From Biomphalaria glabrata (Eukaryota; Mollusca; Gastropoda; Planorbidae), in NCBI RefSeq assembly GCF_947242115.1, contig NC_074728.1:22032542-22096541 (forward strand): DNA of 64,000 nucleotides, given 5' to 3'. Both the position numbers and the translations under genes were made by a program. Positions within the stretch are counted from its first letter, which is position 1; each line of letters starts with the position of its first letter. Below, piece after piece: positions 22,052-38,144 of the stretch. The notes below the pieces were generated by a model. It was not told the DNA's origin. It saw only the letters and a list, made by a program, of their open reading frames with translations, and ran no database searches.

Positions 22052-22285
22052 TATTATTGATGTGGGGGGTACACTTAGTCGTTCTGAGCTAGTTTGCTTG
22101 ATTGTTGTCATGTGTAGTCTTATTATAGAACTAGTAACATTTTGGTTTATGGTTTATTTGCTTATGTTAGTTGTCAAATTTGGCACTTTGCTTTATTCTT
22201 GTTGATTATATATATATATATATATATAAGTATTTTTTTGTTGTATAAATTAAATTTGTTTTTTTAAACTCTTTATTAGTTTAGT
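22052..22285. other. Unassigned spacer with (TA)n
   Basis: A (TA)9 run lies at 22209-22228. It may include the eroded 5' part of the following retroelement, but nothing is recognisable. Confidence 0.4.
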
Positions 22286-22289
22286 TTAT

Positions 22290-25190
22290 ATCAGCCGTTA
22301 GTTTATTGTGTTGTCTGGTTGTCGAGGTGACACAAGCCTCTTGGTCACAGAAAGATGTGCAAAGACAAGACTCACCTACTAGCATTACCAGCTCACTATT
22401 TTTTCAGTTTTTCATCCTTATGGACTGTGTTGGCCCATTGCCAAGGTCAGAACGAGGGAACCAGTACCTTCTTAGCATAATGTGCAAGACTACGCCCTAT
22501 CCAGAGGCAGTACCATTGAGAAACATCAAGGCAACAACCATTGTGACAGCATTGTCAAAATTTATCACAACGTTCGTGTTGCCAAAGGTTATACAGACCG
22601 ATCAAGGCAGCAATTTTATGTCAGACATCTTCCAACAGGCACTCCGCCAGATGGGAATTGAACACTCGGTTTCAACGGCATATCATCCTGAAAGCCAGGG
22701 TGCCATCGAACGCTTTCACCAAACACTTAAAAACATGGTGATACCGTACGCTGAGACTGAGACAAACACTTGGGATGAAAACATTAACTTCTTACTGTTT
22801 GCTCAACAGGGTTCAGTCCATTTGTACTTGTGTTTGGACACACAGTACGAAGTCCATTGAATGTAATCAACGAAAACTGGATACCAACTCGGGAGGAAAC
22901 AAAAGACTTGAGGGTGTATGTTAGAAATCTAAAGGACAAACTGTTTAGAATTAATGACTTTGCTTATGGCAATCTTAGAAAAAGGCCAAAATAAATCTAT
23001 TTATGACAAGAAGTCCAAAACTAAGTGTCACCGCGTTATTTTGGATATTATGAATGTCACTGTGGTTATGTTTGATGCTGTGATACCATTGTCGGTTTAT
23101 CAATGTAGGCGTGGTTGTGACATTGGGTTCCGGTTATAAATCAAAGAATAATGAAATGACGCTGGATATAGCAGACACAAATAAGTTTAATATAACATCA
23201 CATGGTGAATACGATATACAATTCGACCCAGGAATGGTCAGTATTAATCCAACAGAAATATCACCAATATAACAACTTAGTAACTATTTTATAACCAACT
23301 ACTTTAAACATCTAACTCTACTGCTTATATCTTAAGTGACTCTATCAAGTGCTTGCTACCAGATCTCTATGTTGACTGACTGCCTTTAACTCTCTGGTTC
23401 ACTTAAGGTCAAAAGTGTTCACCTTTGTGCAACATGAGTTGTGAATAATATTCATAATATAGAAATAGGGTTTCTACTCTATGGCACCAACTTTGAGGTG
23501 GTGACACTAAGACAGTTTAAAATAGGTGACAAAGTGTTCACGGAAACGACAAGGGAAGGTGATGCCCTTCAGAAAAGGCATGATGGGCCATACGAGGTAG
23601 TGGGCAAGGAAAGTGATGTCAACTACATGTCCCAGGGAAGAGAAAAGGAAAAATTCGTTGTCACATAAAAAGGTTAAAGAAGTTTCATGAAAGATCCTCA
23701 GATCAGGCAACTGTATTAGCTATTATAAAGAGTTCAGTCCCCAAGGGAAAAAGAGAACCAGGTATATGCTGATAACATTCTTGACAAAGAAATCCCTACA
23801 ATTAAGATTAAAAATTCTGAAGCCCTGTCTAAGTTGTCAGAAAAATTTGAACATCTTAGTCAGCGAGAAAGGTAATTTTATCCAATTATACCCGCAGTTG
23901 TTTTCTGATGTGCCAAAGCAGAAAAACTTAGTGGTACATGAAGTTAATGTAGGGGATGCAACTACTGTGAAGCAACACCCCTTGCTAAATCTCAATTCTT
24001 CTGAGATAAACTATATGCTGGAAAATAACATTATAGAAAGAAGTAAAAGCCCATGGAGCTCACCATGCGTGTTGGTATCTAAACCTGATGGTACATATAA
24101 ATTCTGTACCGAATATAGAAAGGTTAATCTAGTGACCAAAGCAGATGCATTTTCAATTCCCCGCATTGTTGACTTAATCGATCGAGTTGGACAGGCCACC
24201 TATATAACAAAAATCGATCACTTGTCAGGGTATTGGCAATTTCCTTTATCAGAGGAGGCGAAACAAATTTATTTCTGGCGTTTTGCACTTCTGACGGCCT
24301 ATATCAGTACAAAGTCTTGCCTTTTGGTATGAAAAACGCTCCAGCTACTTTCCAGAGGTTGATGAACAAAGTTATTGCCGACATTCCAAACTGTTCGGCC
24401 TATCTTGATGATTTAGTCATATACCATGATGACTTTGATACTCATCTGGCTTGTCTAAGGACTTTATTTCAAAAGCTGAAGAACTCTAATCTTACTATTA
24501 ATCTCAACAAATGCAATTTCTGTAGAGCAGAAATACTATATTTAGGCTACATTGTGGGTAATGGGAAAGTTAAACCTATTCAGGCTAAAGTGGAAGCCAT
24601 TCAAGAGTACCCTGTACCTAAATCTTTAAAGGAAGTCAGAAGGTTTTTGAGTAAGACAGGATACTATCGTAAGCTTTACAGTAATTATTCAGTTATAGCT
24701 GTCCCAATAACTGACCTCCTAAAACGTAAAATTAAATTTCAGTGGAACACTTCTGCTCAAAGAGCTTTTGAAGAACTGAATTGGGTTCTTAGTACAGCCC
24801 CAGTTTTAAAAGCAGTTAACCACTCTAACCCTCTCATTTTGCATGTTGATGCATGCGACTCTGGGGTGGGTGCGTTCTTAACCCAAACAGATGAACACCC
24901 AATATCATTCTTTTCCGAAACATTTAAGTCGCATCAGATGCATTATAGCGTGGTAGAAAAAGAAGCACTGGGTCTTGTTTTGACAGCTTCGTTTCAGCTA
25001 CTATATAAATAGTAATTTCTATCCTGTAACTGTATACACAGATCATAACCCCCTAACTTTCATTAACCAAATGAGGGGGAAGAATCAACGGATCCTGAGA
25101 TGGAGTTTGACTCTCCAACCGTTTGATTCAAATATTGTACATGTAAAAGGGAAAGATAATGTAGTTGCTGACGCTCTGTCAAGAGTGTAG
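22290..25190 (+). mobile_element. Decayed Gmr1-like Ty3/gypsy retroelement (pol)
   Basis: The order is integrase core (22.3-23.0 kb; TDQGSNFMS and YHPESQGAIERFHQ), integrase C-terminal GPY module (about 23.5-23.7 kb), reverse transcriptase (about 23.9-24.6 kb; SPWSSPCVLV, YLDDLVIY) and RNase H (about 24.8-25.2 kb). Integrase lying upstream of RT with otherwise gypsy-like sequence is the hallmark of the Gmr1 clade known from fish and invertebrates. gag, protease and the 5' LTR are not seen. The element is broken, with several frame breaks and a nested solo LTR. It is an old fossil. Confidence 0.8.
23026..23506 (+). mobile_element. Solo LTR (family L1) nested in the Gmr1-like element, TSD CTAAG
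   Basis: The 481 bp unit runs from TGTCACC to GGTGACA with CTAAG duplicated at 23021-23025 and 23507-23511. It is the reverse-oriented relative of 2444-2912. Being nested, it is younger than its host element. Confidence 0.88.
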
Positions 25191-25407
25191 ATAACATTAT
25201 ACATTAGAAGACAATCAGACTACTGATACTTTTGTATCTTTTGTATTTTCCTCTCCTTTGGATTAGAAGTGTTGTATAGACAAAGGATAATAATATAAAG
25301 CTGTTGTAATTTTTGCTATTGAAAAAAAAAATACTGTTTTCTTTGTAATCAAGTTGAATGCCTTGTGCATCATATAATTTCCCCACAAGAGCATTTTTAA
25401 GGGGGCA

Positions 25408-25510
25408 GGTTTGACAAGAGGGACAATAAGCGTAGCTGCTTTTTTTTTTCAATAAGAGTTAGTCCCCTTTAATACTTTACTTAGGTTCCTGTTAACTGCT
25501 TACAATTGCT
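25408..25510 (+). mobile_element. Candidate 3' LTR start of the Gmr1-like element
   Basis: A purine tract AAGGGGGCAGG (25398-25408) precedes TTTGACAAGAGGGACAATAAG. The following ~100 bp is repeated at 26152-26250. A polypurine tract next to a repeated block is expected at an internal/3' LTR junction. The far end of the LTR was not found. Confidence 0.45.
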
Positions 25511-26150
25511 TAAGTCTAGTGCAGTAGTTTTCAACCTCCTTCCTCCTACCGCCCCCTTTTCGTATTTTTTCTTTAAAAAAATCCGTCAGCGCCCCCTTTG
25601 AGAAATCAAACACTTATAAAGAAGCGTGATAAGTCAAATTTAAACCTAATGTCATATATTTATTAATTTGTATGCTGTCAATAACACTTATCCCGCATGG
25701 GAGACGACCTCACGCCAAAGGCCATCTTCTTTGGCGAGCTTAGAGGAGGACGCAGTCACAGAGGTGCCCCCGTAAGCGATATAAAGATCCACTCAGGAGC
25801 CATTTCGCCTTCGCTGGCATAGAGGAAAGTACCTGGCAGCATTCTCTGGCAGCAGATGGCTTCTAAGAGAGACAGTTGAAGAGCTCTCACGAAAGCTGCG
25901 GAACAAACATTTGAGATTCAAAGAAAAGCCATTATTGAAGACAGGTGCAGAAGACGGAAAGAAAACTTTAATAGACCGCCAACAGACAACGGCTTTGTCT
26001 GCAGGAAATTCGGGAATATATGCAGGTCGCAAGTGGGTTTGCGTAGTTATGTGAAACACCGCATTCAGCCGTAATCCTTGGAACTGAAGGCAAAAACAGC
26101 CAATATTATCATTATACAAAAATTATGTCAAATAATTTGCAGTAATTACA
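25511..26150. mobile_element. hAT-like end plus nested LINE tail (family 1)
   Basis: CAGTAGTTTTCAACCTCC at 25522 resembles a hAT terminus of the CAGCGGTTCTCAACC type. From 25690 to 26120 a LINE 3' end follows on the plus strand (GCATGGGAGACGACCTCACG, then AAGGCCATCTTCTTTGGCGA, ending with a decayed knuckle). The whole block sits between two copies of the LTR-start-like repeat. Confidence 0.6.
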
Positions 26151-26151
26151 C

Positions 26152-26250
26152 TGTGACAAGAGGGACAATTAGGGTGGCTACCTTTATTTTTTTTATTAGA
26201 GTTAGTTCCCTTTATTACTTGATTTAAGTCCCTGTTAACTGTTTACAATT
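26152..26250 (+). repeat. Second copy of the LTR-start-like repeat
   Basis: TGTGACAAGAGGGACAATTAG to TTAACTGTTTACAATTGC parallels 25410-25510 at clearly reduced identity. It may be a separate LTR fragment or a duplication of the first. Confidence 0.5.
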
Positions 26251-26281
26251 GCCACTCTCTCTCTCTCTCTTGAGTCTTTCA

Positions 26282-26455
26282 ACTGACCAGTGGGGGCTGG
26301 GGACTTGACATCTTTGAGGGTCCCTGCATTTTGCGTAATATTTAATTTAATTAATTAAAAAACACTCATTTGGTGCCCCCGTTCAAGTAGAGTCCCGGGT
26401 TTTTTTTTTTTAATTCTCTCCCCTCTCTCCCACCCTAGCTACGCCACTGTGTGCC
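26282..26455. mobile_element. hAT MITE copy, related to 15928-16150
   Basis: ACCAGTGGGGGCTGGGG to CTAGCTACGCCACTG, with the internal TGCATTTTGCGTAATATTTAA and CACTCATTTGGTG blocks. No clean duplication was found. Confidence 0.7.
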
Positions 26456-26459
26456 TCCT

Positions 26460-27770
26460 ATGTTTACATTCTTTTTACTGAAGACAAAATTTTGTAAATC
26501 TATTTTTTCCTGCAACTCAATTTGAACGTCAGTAAAATATGTTTAATAATTGTCATTTGTCTTTTATATTTTTTTTTTTATATTTTAGAAGCGAATCGTA
26601 ATTTCATCGTAGAGCATTGTAATGTGAATTGCATAGATATCGGTGTCCTTAGGCAGTAATTCATTTGTCAACAAACAAGTTACGTGAGATTGTAAAACTC
26701 TTTAAAAAATAGATTTAATATCTTGATAAAAGAAAAAAAATATATATATAATCAATGAAAGTACATTTCTTTCCTAGAAGTCGGAGGTTGGTTTCATTCA
26801 TTTGCGTTAGATGCCTACCATGTAAAACAATTTTTAGCCTGCTTAAAGTCATCGCCAACTGCTGAATCTTCCTGTTTCTATTTTTTAAAAATGTATTTCA
26901 AAATCCAGCTAACTTCAGTTTACAACTAGAGTCTAACCTCTTTTAATCATTTGTTTCACAAACCTGTTGAAACATGACATCATTTTCGGCATGGGTTTGT
27001 GTTTTATCTAACTCACAATGTGAATGGTGAATAGATGTGTTCTTTATTCTATAGTACTTATGAAGTCACTGTAGCGTCCAACCTCTGATGGTTTCCTACA
27101 TGTTGTCATAAGCTACATAACTAGACAATTTTGAAGTAATATTTCATCACTAACAGAAAAAAAGTTTTTTAGTGTAACTTATATTTTAAAAAAATAATTA
27201 ATTTTAGTTTTAATCACTTTTCAAACAATATCATAAGACTTTTTTAAAAGTCTATGCATTTTTTTAAGAGGCCACTAAAATATATCCAACTTTGCCTTTT
27301 TTTGTTTTTAATATTGTTTTAATAGTAGATTTGTTTTAATGTTTATGAATATTTCTTAAATTATTTCTGGATATTGCTATATGTTCGTGAAGCCGACTTG
27401 ATTTCATAACATCATCTGAAAATGCTGTCATTTAAAGTAGAACATACTTTTTTATCTAGTGGCAATTCCCTAAAACTCGTAGCAATATCCTATTACATAC
27501 TAGTGAGTTTTCGAAACATCGCTTTACCAATGTTTTTTGTTTAAAAAAAGGTTAAATTATTCTATTTCAATGTTAGCTTTAACGTTGTTTTTTTTAAAAT
27601 AGACATTTACATATTAATATATTAACATATGTAGATAAAATAAACTATAATCTAAAAGGCGAATTACCTACTTTGTTTATCAAATCTAAAAAGGTTTATG
27701 CGCGCAATATCAAAGGACACTAGAAACCCTCCAATTACAGCAAAAGAGCAAGAATTTTAAAATAAAAAAT
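26460..27770. other. AT-rich intergenic spacer
   Basis: No gene, exon or recognised repeat was found on either strand. The spacer separates the retroelement region from lectin A. Confidence 0.55.
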
Positions 27771-27774
27771 GAGA

Positions 27775-27955
27775 TTTCTAAACTCAGTTTCTAACGCTGT
27801 TTCTGTTCTTAATTTAGAAGCAAGCTAACTATAATTTGACTTTATTTAGTTTGCCAGCTTTAATTGTGAGGAATTTTTAAATTTATTTTGTTTCAGTGCA
27901 CCTTTGGTTTCTTCATTCCGCCTTTATGCGCAGCGCTCTATTTTGTGCCTCCCTC
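27775..27955. repeat. Direct repeat, copy 1 (downstream of lectin A)
   Basis: About 175 bp, from ATTTCTAAACTCAGTTTC to GCGCTCTATTTTGTGCC, recurs nearly identically at 28190-28367. Confidence 0.9.
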
Positions 27956-27984
27956 CTGTATAATAAATAATTTTGGTGGGCAAT

Positions 27985-28240
27985 CTTATCTTATCTTATA
28001 AAATACAGACTTAATTCAAAAAGAGGATGATTGCGTCCTACTTGTCATGCATCTAGTCACGCATGTTGACCAATGACTTAGATTCTGCCAAGTCACTGGT
28101 TTTCCTGGCTAGCTCAGGCAGCCCATTCCATGCTCTAATAGCACTAGGGAAGAAGGAGTATTTGTACAAATTTGTCCTAGCGTATGGGACATTTCTAAAC
28201 TCAGTTTCCAACGCTGTTTCTGTTCTTAATTTAGAAGCAA
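27985..28240 (-). mobile_element. LINE 3' end fragment (family 3)
   Basis: Read on the minus strand it encodes an R-WNGLPELARKTSDLAE-like stretch and ends in ATAAGATAAGAT. This matches the plus-strand fragment at 39370-39610 (RSWNGLLEPARKTSDLAEFK). Its 5' end is shared with the direct repeat. Confidence 0.7.
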
Positions 28241-28367
28241 GCTAACTATAATTTGACTTTATTTAGTTTGCCAGCTTTAATTGTGAGGAATTTTTAAATT
28301 TATTTTGTTTCAGTGCACCTTTAGTTTCTTCATTCCGCCTTTATGCGCAGCGCTCTATTTTGTGCCC
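28190..28367. repeat. Direct repeat, copy 2 (lectin A 3' flank)
   Basis: Copy of 27775-27955. It lies about 150 bp downstream of the lectin A stop codon and so may be within or near the 3' UTR. Confidence 0.9.
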
Positions 28368-28514
28368 AGCGCCTCATAAAATCTCGGAAATACCCCCCAG
28401 GGGGCGAAAGCGCCCCCGTCTATATTACTCCGTCTAGTAAAAAAAAGTTCGACGCAAATACCTTTTAAATAAAAAGTTTGAAACTTTTGTATTGTGAAAC
28501 AAAAGTGATAAGTT

Positions 28515-34390
<5,876 letters not shown>

Positions 34391-35595
34391 CTCCAAGAAT
34401 CCCTGTGTTATGTCAAGTGGATTAGCTTTGAACTTGACAAAATTCAAAATAGAATACTTTCCATTTAAACTACTAGACAGTTGACAATATTAGAAATGTT
34501 GAATATTTTTTGTATTAACAAATGTCCATATTCAATAGAGACATATTTATAGACATATATTAGTAATAGCAAACCTTTGATAAGTTAATGAACAAACATG
34601 TTTACCCCCCCCCCTCGGGTCCCCCCCCCCCCCGAAAAATAAAGAGTAATGTTAGTCGGCCACCAAGCCATGAATCGAAGTGTTAGCATCATGAGATTGC
34701 TAATTATTTTTCGAACATATGCTAATTGCATACGACTATCAATACTCACTTCCTTGATCCTTCCTAAATTGATTTTCGGTGACTATAATGGCGGCTGTCC
34801 AATTTTGTGTTTGTAAGCTTTAAAACACTGGTACATGTTATGACTTTTTTTTTTCTTTGTTGACAAAATATCAACTCACTCTGTCTGTTTGTCTGTCTGG
34901 TAAAACGTTTGATCGTTTCGTTTTTTTTCTCCCACTTCATACACAGAGAGTTTCAATCTCAAAGTGTAATGTTATTATAAACTACTGCTCCATCTGTTGT
35001 TGAACCACTGTTATGTCGTTGAGAGATAGCATAATGATTAGTCAGAGAAGAACCAAAGAAAAAACAGTGTCATCACGCCATGTTTACTTTTAATACAAAG
35101 TTTATACATAAATAAATAACGAACATTGCTATAGGATTTATAACTTAACTAGCAGAAATGACTCGCAGCCTGAGGGCCTTAATTAGTGTATCACTGATCT
35201 AGCGCCATAGCCTACAAAATCCCAATCTTGCCCGAGATTCGAACACAGGACACTGTCGCCTTACGCCCTTGGAGCCGTATCGGTAACTATCGTAGGGAGT
35301 TGATGTTCATTAGGGTGCCGAGATGGAGTGTGCGTGTGGAAGGTGTGTTATTGGTGTGCTATACATTGCTTGTTGTATTGGACCATGTATAATACTAGTT
35401 ATCGAACCCGCATTCATCTGTCATGTCATGTTACATTATTTATTCATTAAATTGTTGCATTTAACTCCTTGTTATTTAACTGATATAAAGTTAACTCATC
35501 ATTACTATCAATATTGTTCATGTTGAACAATTTGTTGTTCAGTTGAGCGACATGTATTCGATGTTCAGTAAGGCATAGTTTTAAATTGCCATTAC
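34391..35595. other. Spacer upstream of lectin A (possible promoter region)
   Basis: This lies 5' of the lectin A start on the minus strand. Two C-runs lie at 34605-34633, a CTGTCTGTT repeat at 34880-34920, and a decayed SINE-like tRNA body at 35190-35290. No TATA box can be assigned with confidence. Confidence 0.45.
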
Positions 35596-35597
35596 TC

Positions 35598-35740
35598 TTT
35601 GCATTGGGTTATAGTGTCGAGGTGGGGGAGCCTACGAGTTCAAGTCTACCCCTAAATCAACAAGCTGGAAAAACCCACCATGACAGACACTAGGCTCAGA
35701 AGCCAAGAGCTTAAACACTCAGCCACCGCACCACCTGCAA
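35598..35740 (-). repeat. tRNA-derived SINE head
   Basis: On the minus strand GCGGTGGCTGAGTG then TAAGCTCTTGGCTTCTGAGC gives a Leu/Ser-like box A region. A degenerate box B (ACTTGAACTCG) follows. It abuts the 15-bp minisatellite. Confidence 0.65.
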
Positions 35741-35769
35741 TGAAAATGGCGATGTCCAAAATAATTGAA

Positions 35770-36670
35770 AATGACATTGGTAAAGATGACAATGGTGAAG
35801 ATGACAATGGTGAAGATGACAATGGTAAAAATGACAATGGTGAAGATGACAATGGTAAAGATGACAATGTTGAAGATGACAATGGTAAAGATTACAATGG
35901 TAAAAATGACAATGGTGAAGATGACAATGGTAAAAATGACAATGGTGAAGATGACAATGGTGAAGATGACAATGGTAAAAATGACAATGGTGAAGATGAC
36001 AATGGTAAAAATGACAATGGTGAAGATGACAATGGTAAAAATGACAATGGTGAAGATGACAATGGTAAAAATGACAATGGTAAAAATGACAATGGTGAAG
36101 ATGACAATGGTAAAAATGACAATGGTGAAGATGACAATGGTAAAAATGACAATGGTGAAGATGACAATGGTAAAAATGATAATGGTAAAAATGACAATGT
36201 TAAAAATGACAATGGTGAAGATGACAATGGTAAAAATGACAATGGTGAAGATGATAATGGTGAAGATGACAATGGTAAAAATGACAATGGTGAAGATGAC
36301 AATGGTGAAGATGACAATGGTAAAAATGACAATGGTGAAGATGACAATGGTAAAAATGACAATGGTGAAGATGACAATGGTAAAAATGACAATGGTAAAA
36401 ATGACAATGGTGAAGATGACAATGGTAAAAATGACAATGGTAAAAATGACAATGGTGAAGATGACAATGGTGAAGATGACAATGGTAAAAATGACAACGG
36501 TGAAGATGACAATGGTAAAAATGACAATGGTAAAAATGACAATGGTAAAAATGACAACGGTGAAGATGACAATGGTGAAGATGACAATGGTGAAGATGAC
36601 AATGGTAAAAATGACAATGGTAAAAATGACAATGGTAAAAATGACAAAGGTGAAGATGACAATAATAAAA
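35770..36670. repeat. 15-bp minisatellite (GATGACAATGGTGAA / AATGACAATGGTAAA)
   Basis: About 60 copies of a 15 bp unit in two main alternating types. Because 15 is divisible by 3 and the unit lacks stops, most frames are open and give long Asp/Asn/Gly, Met-Val-Lys or Ile-Val-Phe repeats. None has a promoter, exon context or unique domain; the plus-strand frame even starts inside an antisense SINE. It lies downstream of lectin B. Confidence 0.95.
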
Positions 36671-36775
36671 GTGGATATTCTTGGAGTATTGACATTTTTC
36701 ACTCAAGATCTTATCTCAGAAGCTTAACCTTTTCTTTTAGAGACCACTAATTATAAAATTACATCGTAGTTAAGT

Positions 36776-36780
<5 letters not shown>

Positions 36781-36812
<32 letters not shown>
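36781..36812. repeat. (TC)16 microsatellite
   Basis: Pure TC run. Confidence 0.97.
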
Positions 36813-36816
<4 letters not shown>

Positions 36817-36879
36817 GCTCTAAAAAAAGGCATTACGTTTAAATTTTTGACACATACAATGTATCTGAAACAATAAAGA

Positions 36880-37025
36880 TGAATTGTTACTTATTGATGA
36901 ATTGTTGTTTATTGATGAATTGTTACTTATTGATGAATTGTTACTTATTGATGAATTGTTACTTATTGATGAATTGTTACTTATTGATGAATTGTTACTT
37001 ATTGATGAATTGTTACTTATTGAAT
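36880..37025. repeat. 18-bp tandem repeat in lectin B 3' flank
   Basis: About eight copies of GATGAATTGTTACTTATT end 20 bp from the lectin B stop codon, so they would form the start of its 3' UTR. One copy has TTTATT, giving AATAAA on the minus strand (near 36910), a candidate poly(A) signal. Confidence 0.93.
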
Positions 37026-37044
37026 GAAAACTAGTCAAAAGATT

Positions 37045-38108
37045 CTAATTGTTTATCGCTATCCAACTAACGGTCATGAAATCAATGTAAGTGTCACACC
37101 AAGTGTGGCATACAATCTCAAACCCTTCAGTGCTGACGTTTCTTTTGAAATAGTAAAACCTCGTGTGGAAGTCTTTACTGAGCCCCATGGAGACAAGAGA
37201 AAGCTTGATGGATGGTGTACGCTCATAAGGCTTACTGAAACGGACGTAGTGTGAGCTTTGGCGAGTCGGTAAACAATGTTTTTCGTCATCAGGACTCGGA
37301 GTGTGCTTAAAAGTGTTGGAATTAGGACACTGGACGGCCCCTTCTTGCACATTAGGTCGAAGTTTGTTTATTTCAGCTTTAGCGGCGGTCATCTCGTTTC
37401 CTAACTTGACCATCTGGCGATTCTGCCGCTTCAGTCTGGAGTCAAGACTAGCGATAAGAGAACCTTTCTCCTCGAGCAAGGCTGCTTGTTTTAAAGAGAA
37501 CTCTAGCAAGTCTTGGAACGTGGCATTCTTGACTGTCACGTTTAGCGGAGACTGGTATAAAGAGTCGATGCCCATTGCGTTCCGTGCGTGGATGAAGCAG
37601 ACGTATTGGCCCGAGTTATCTCCCGTGGGTCTCTTCCAGGTTATTTTTAGAAAAGGAGTTTTTGGTGGAAAGATGTTGCTTTCTATCACAACGTTACTCG
37701 TGGAGTTGAGATTTTTGCCTTTTTTGATTTCTTGTGAAATTTTGGCAATAACAGTACTCCCATCTAAAAAAAACAAAAAAAAAAAAAAAAAAACAATTTA
37801 AAGCAAAGCAAATAGATGATTGTTTAAGCATAAGCGTTTACAAAGCTTTCTAATAAGGGAAAGAATTACACAGGTCTATGGTTTGAATGACCAAACATTG
37901 CCCGATGAATGTGCTAATGTGCTAATCACACCGGATACGCCCGTCGATTTAACCCTGGCTTTTTATATTTTTTTTTTTTAAATATCGGAACATCCCTTTT
38001 TTTTTTAGCTTTCAACACTCGGGCCACATTATAAAGATTCCCTAACATACGTTTTAGCCCGTGAATTAATGCATCTCTTACAATGAAATGAAACAGCCAG
38101 CTCTCTTT

Positions 38109-38144
<36 letters not shown>

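Noticed and set aside
35680-36750. 356-codon Asp/Asn/Gly repeat protein (and long frames in other phases)
   Set aside because: It is a 15 bp minisatellite; multiples of 3 without stops keep most frames open, and the N-terminus is antisense SINE.
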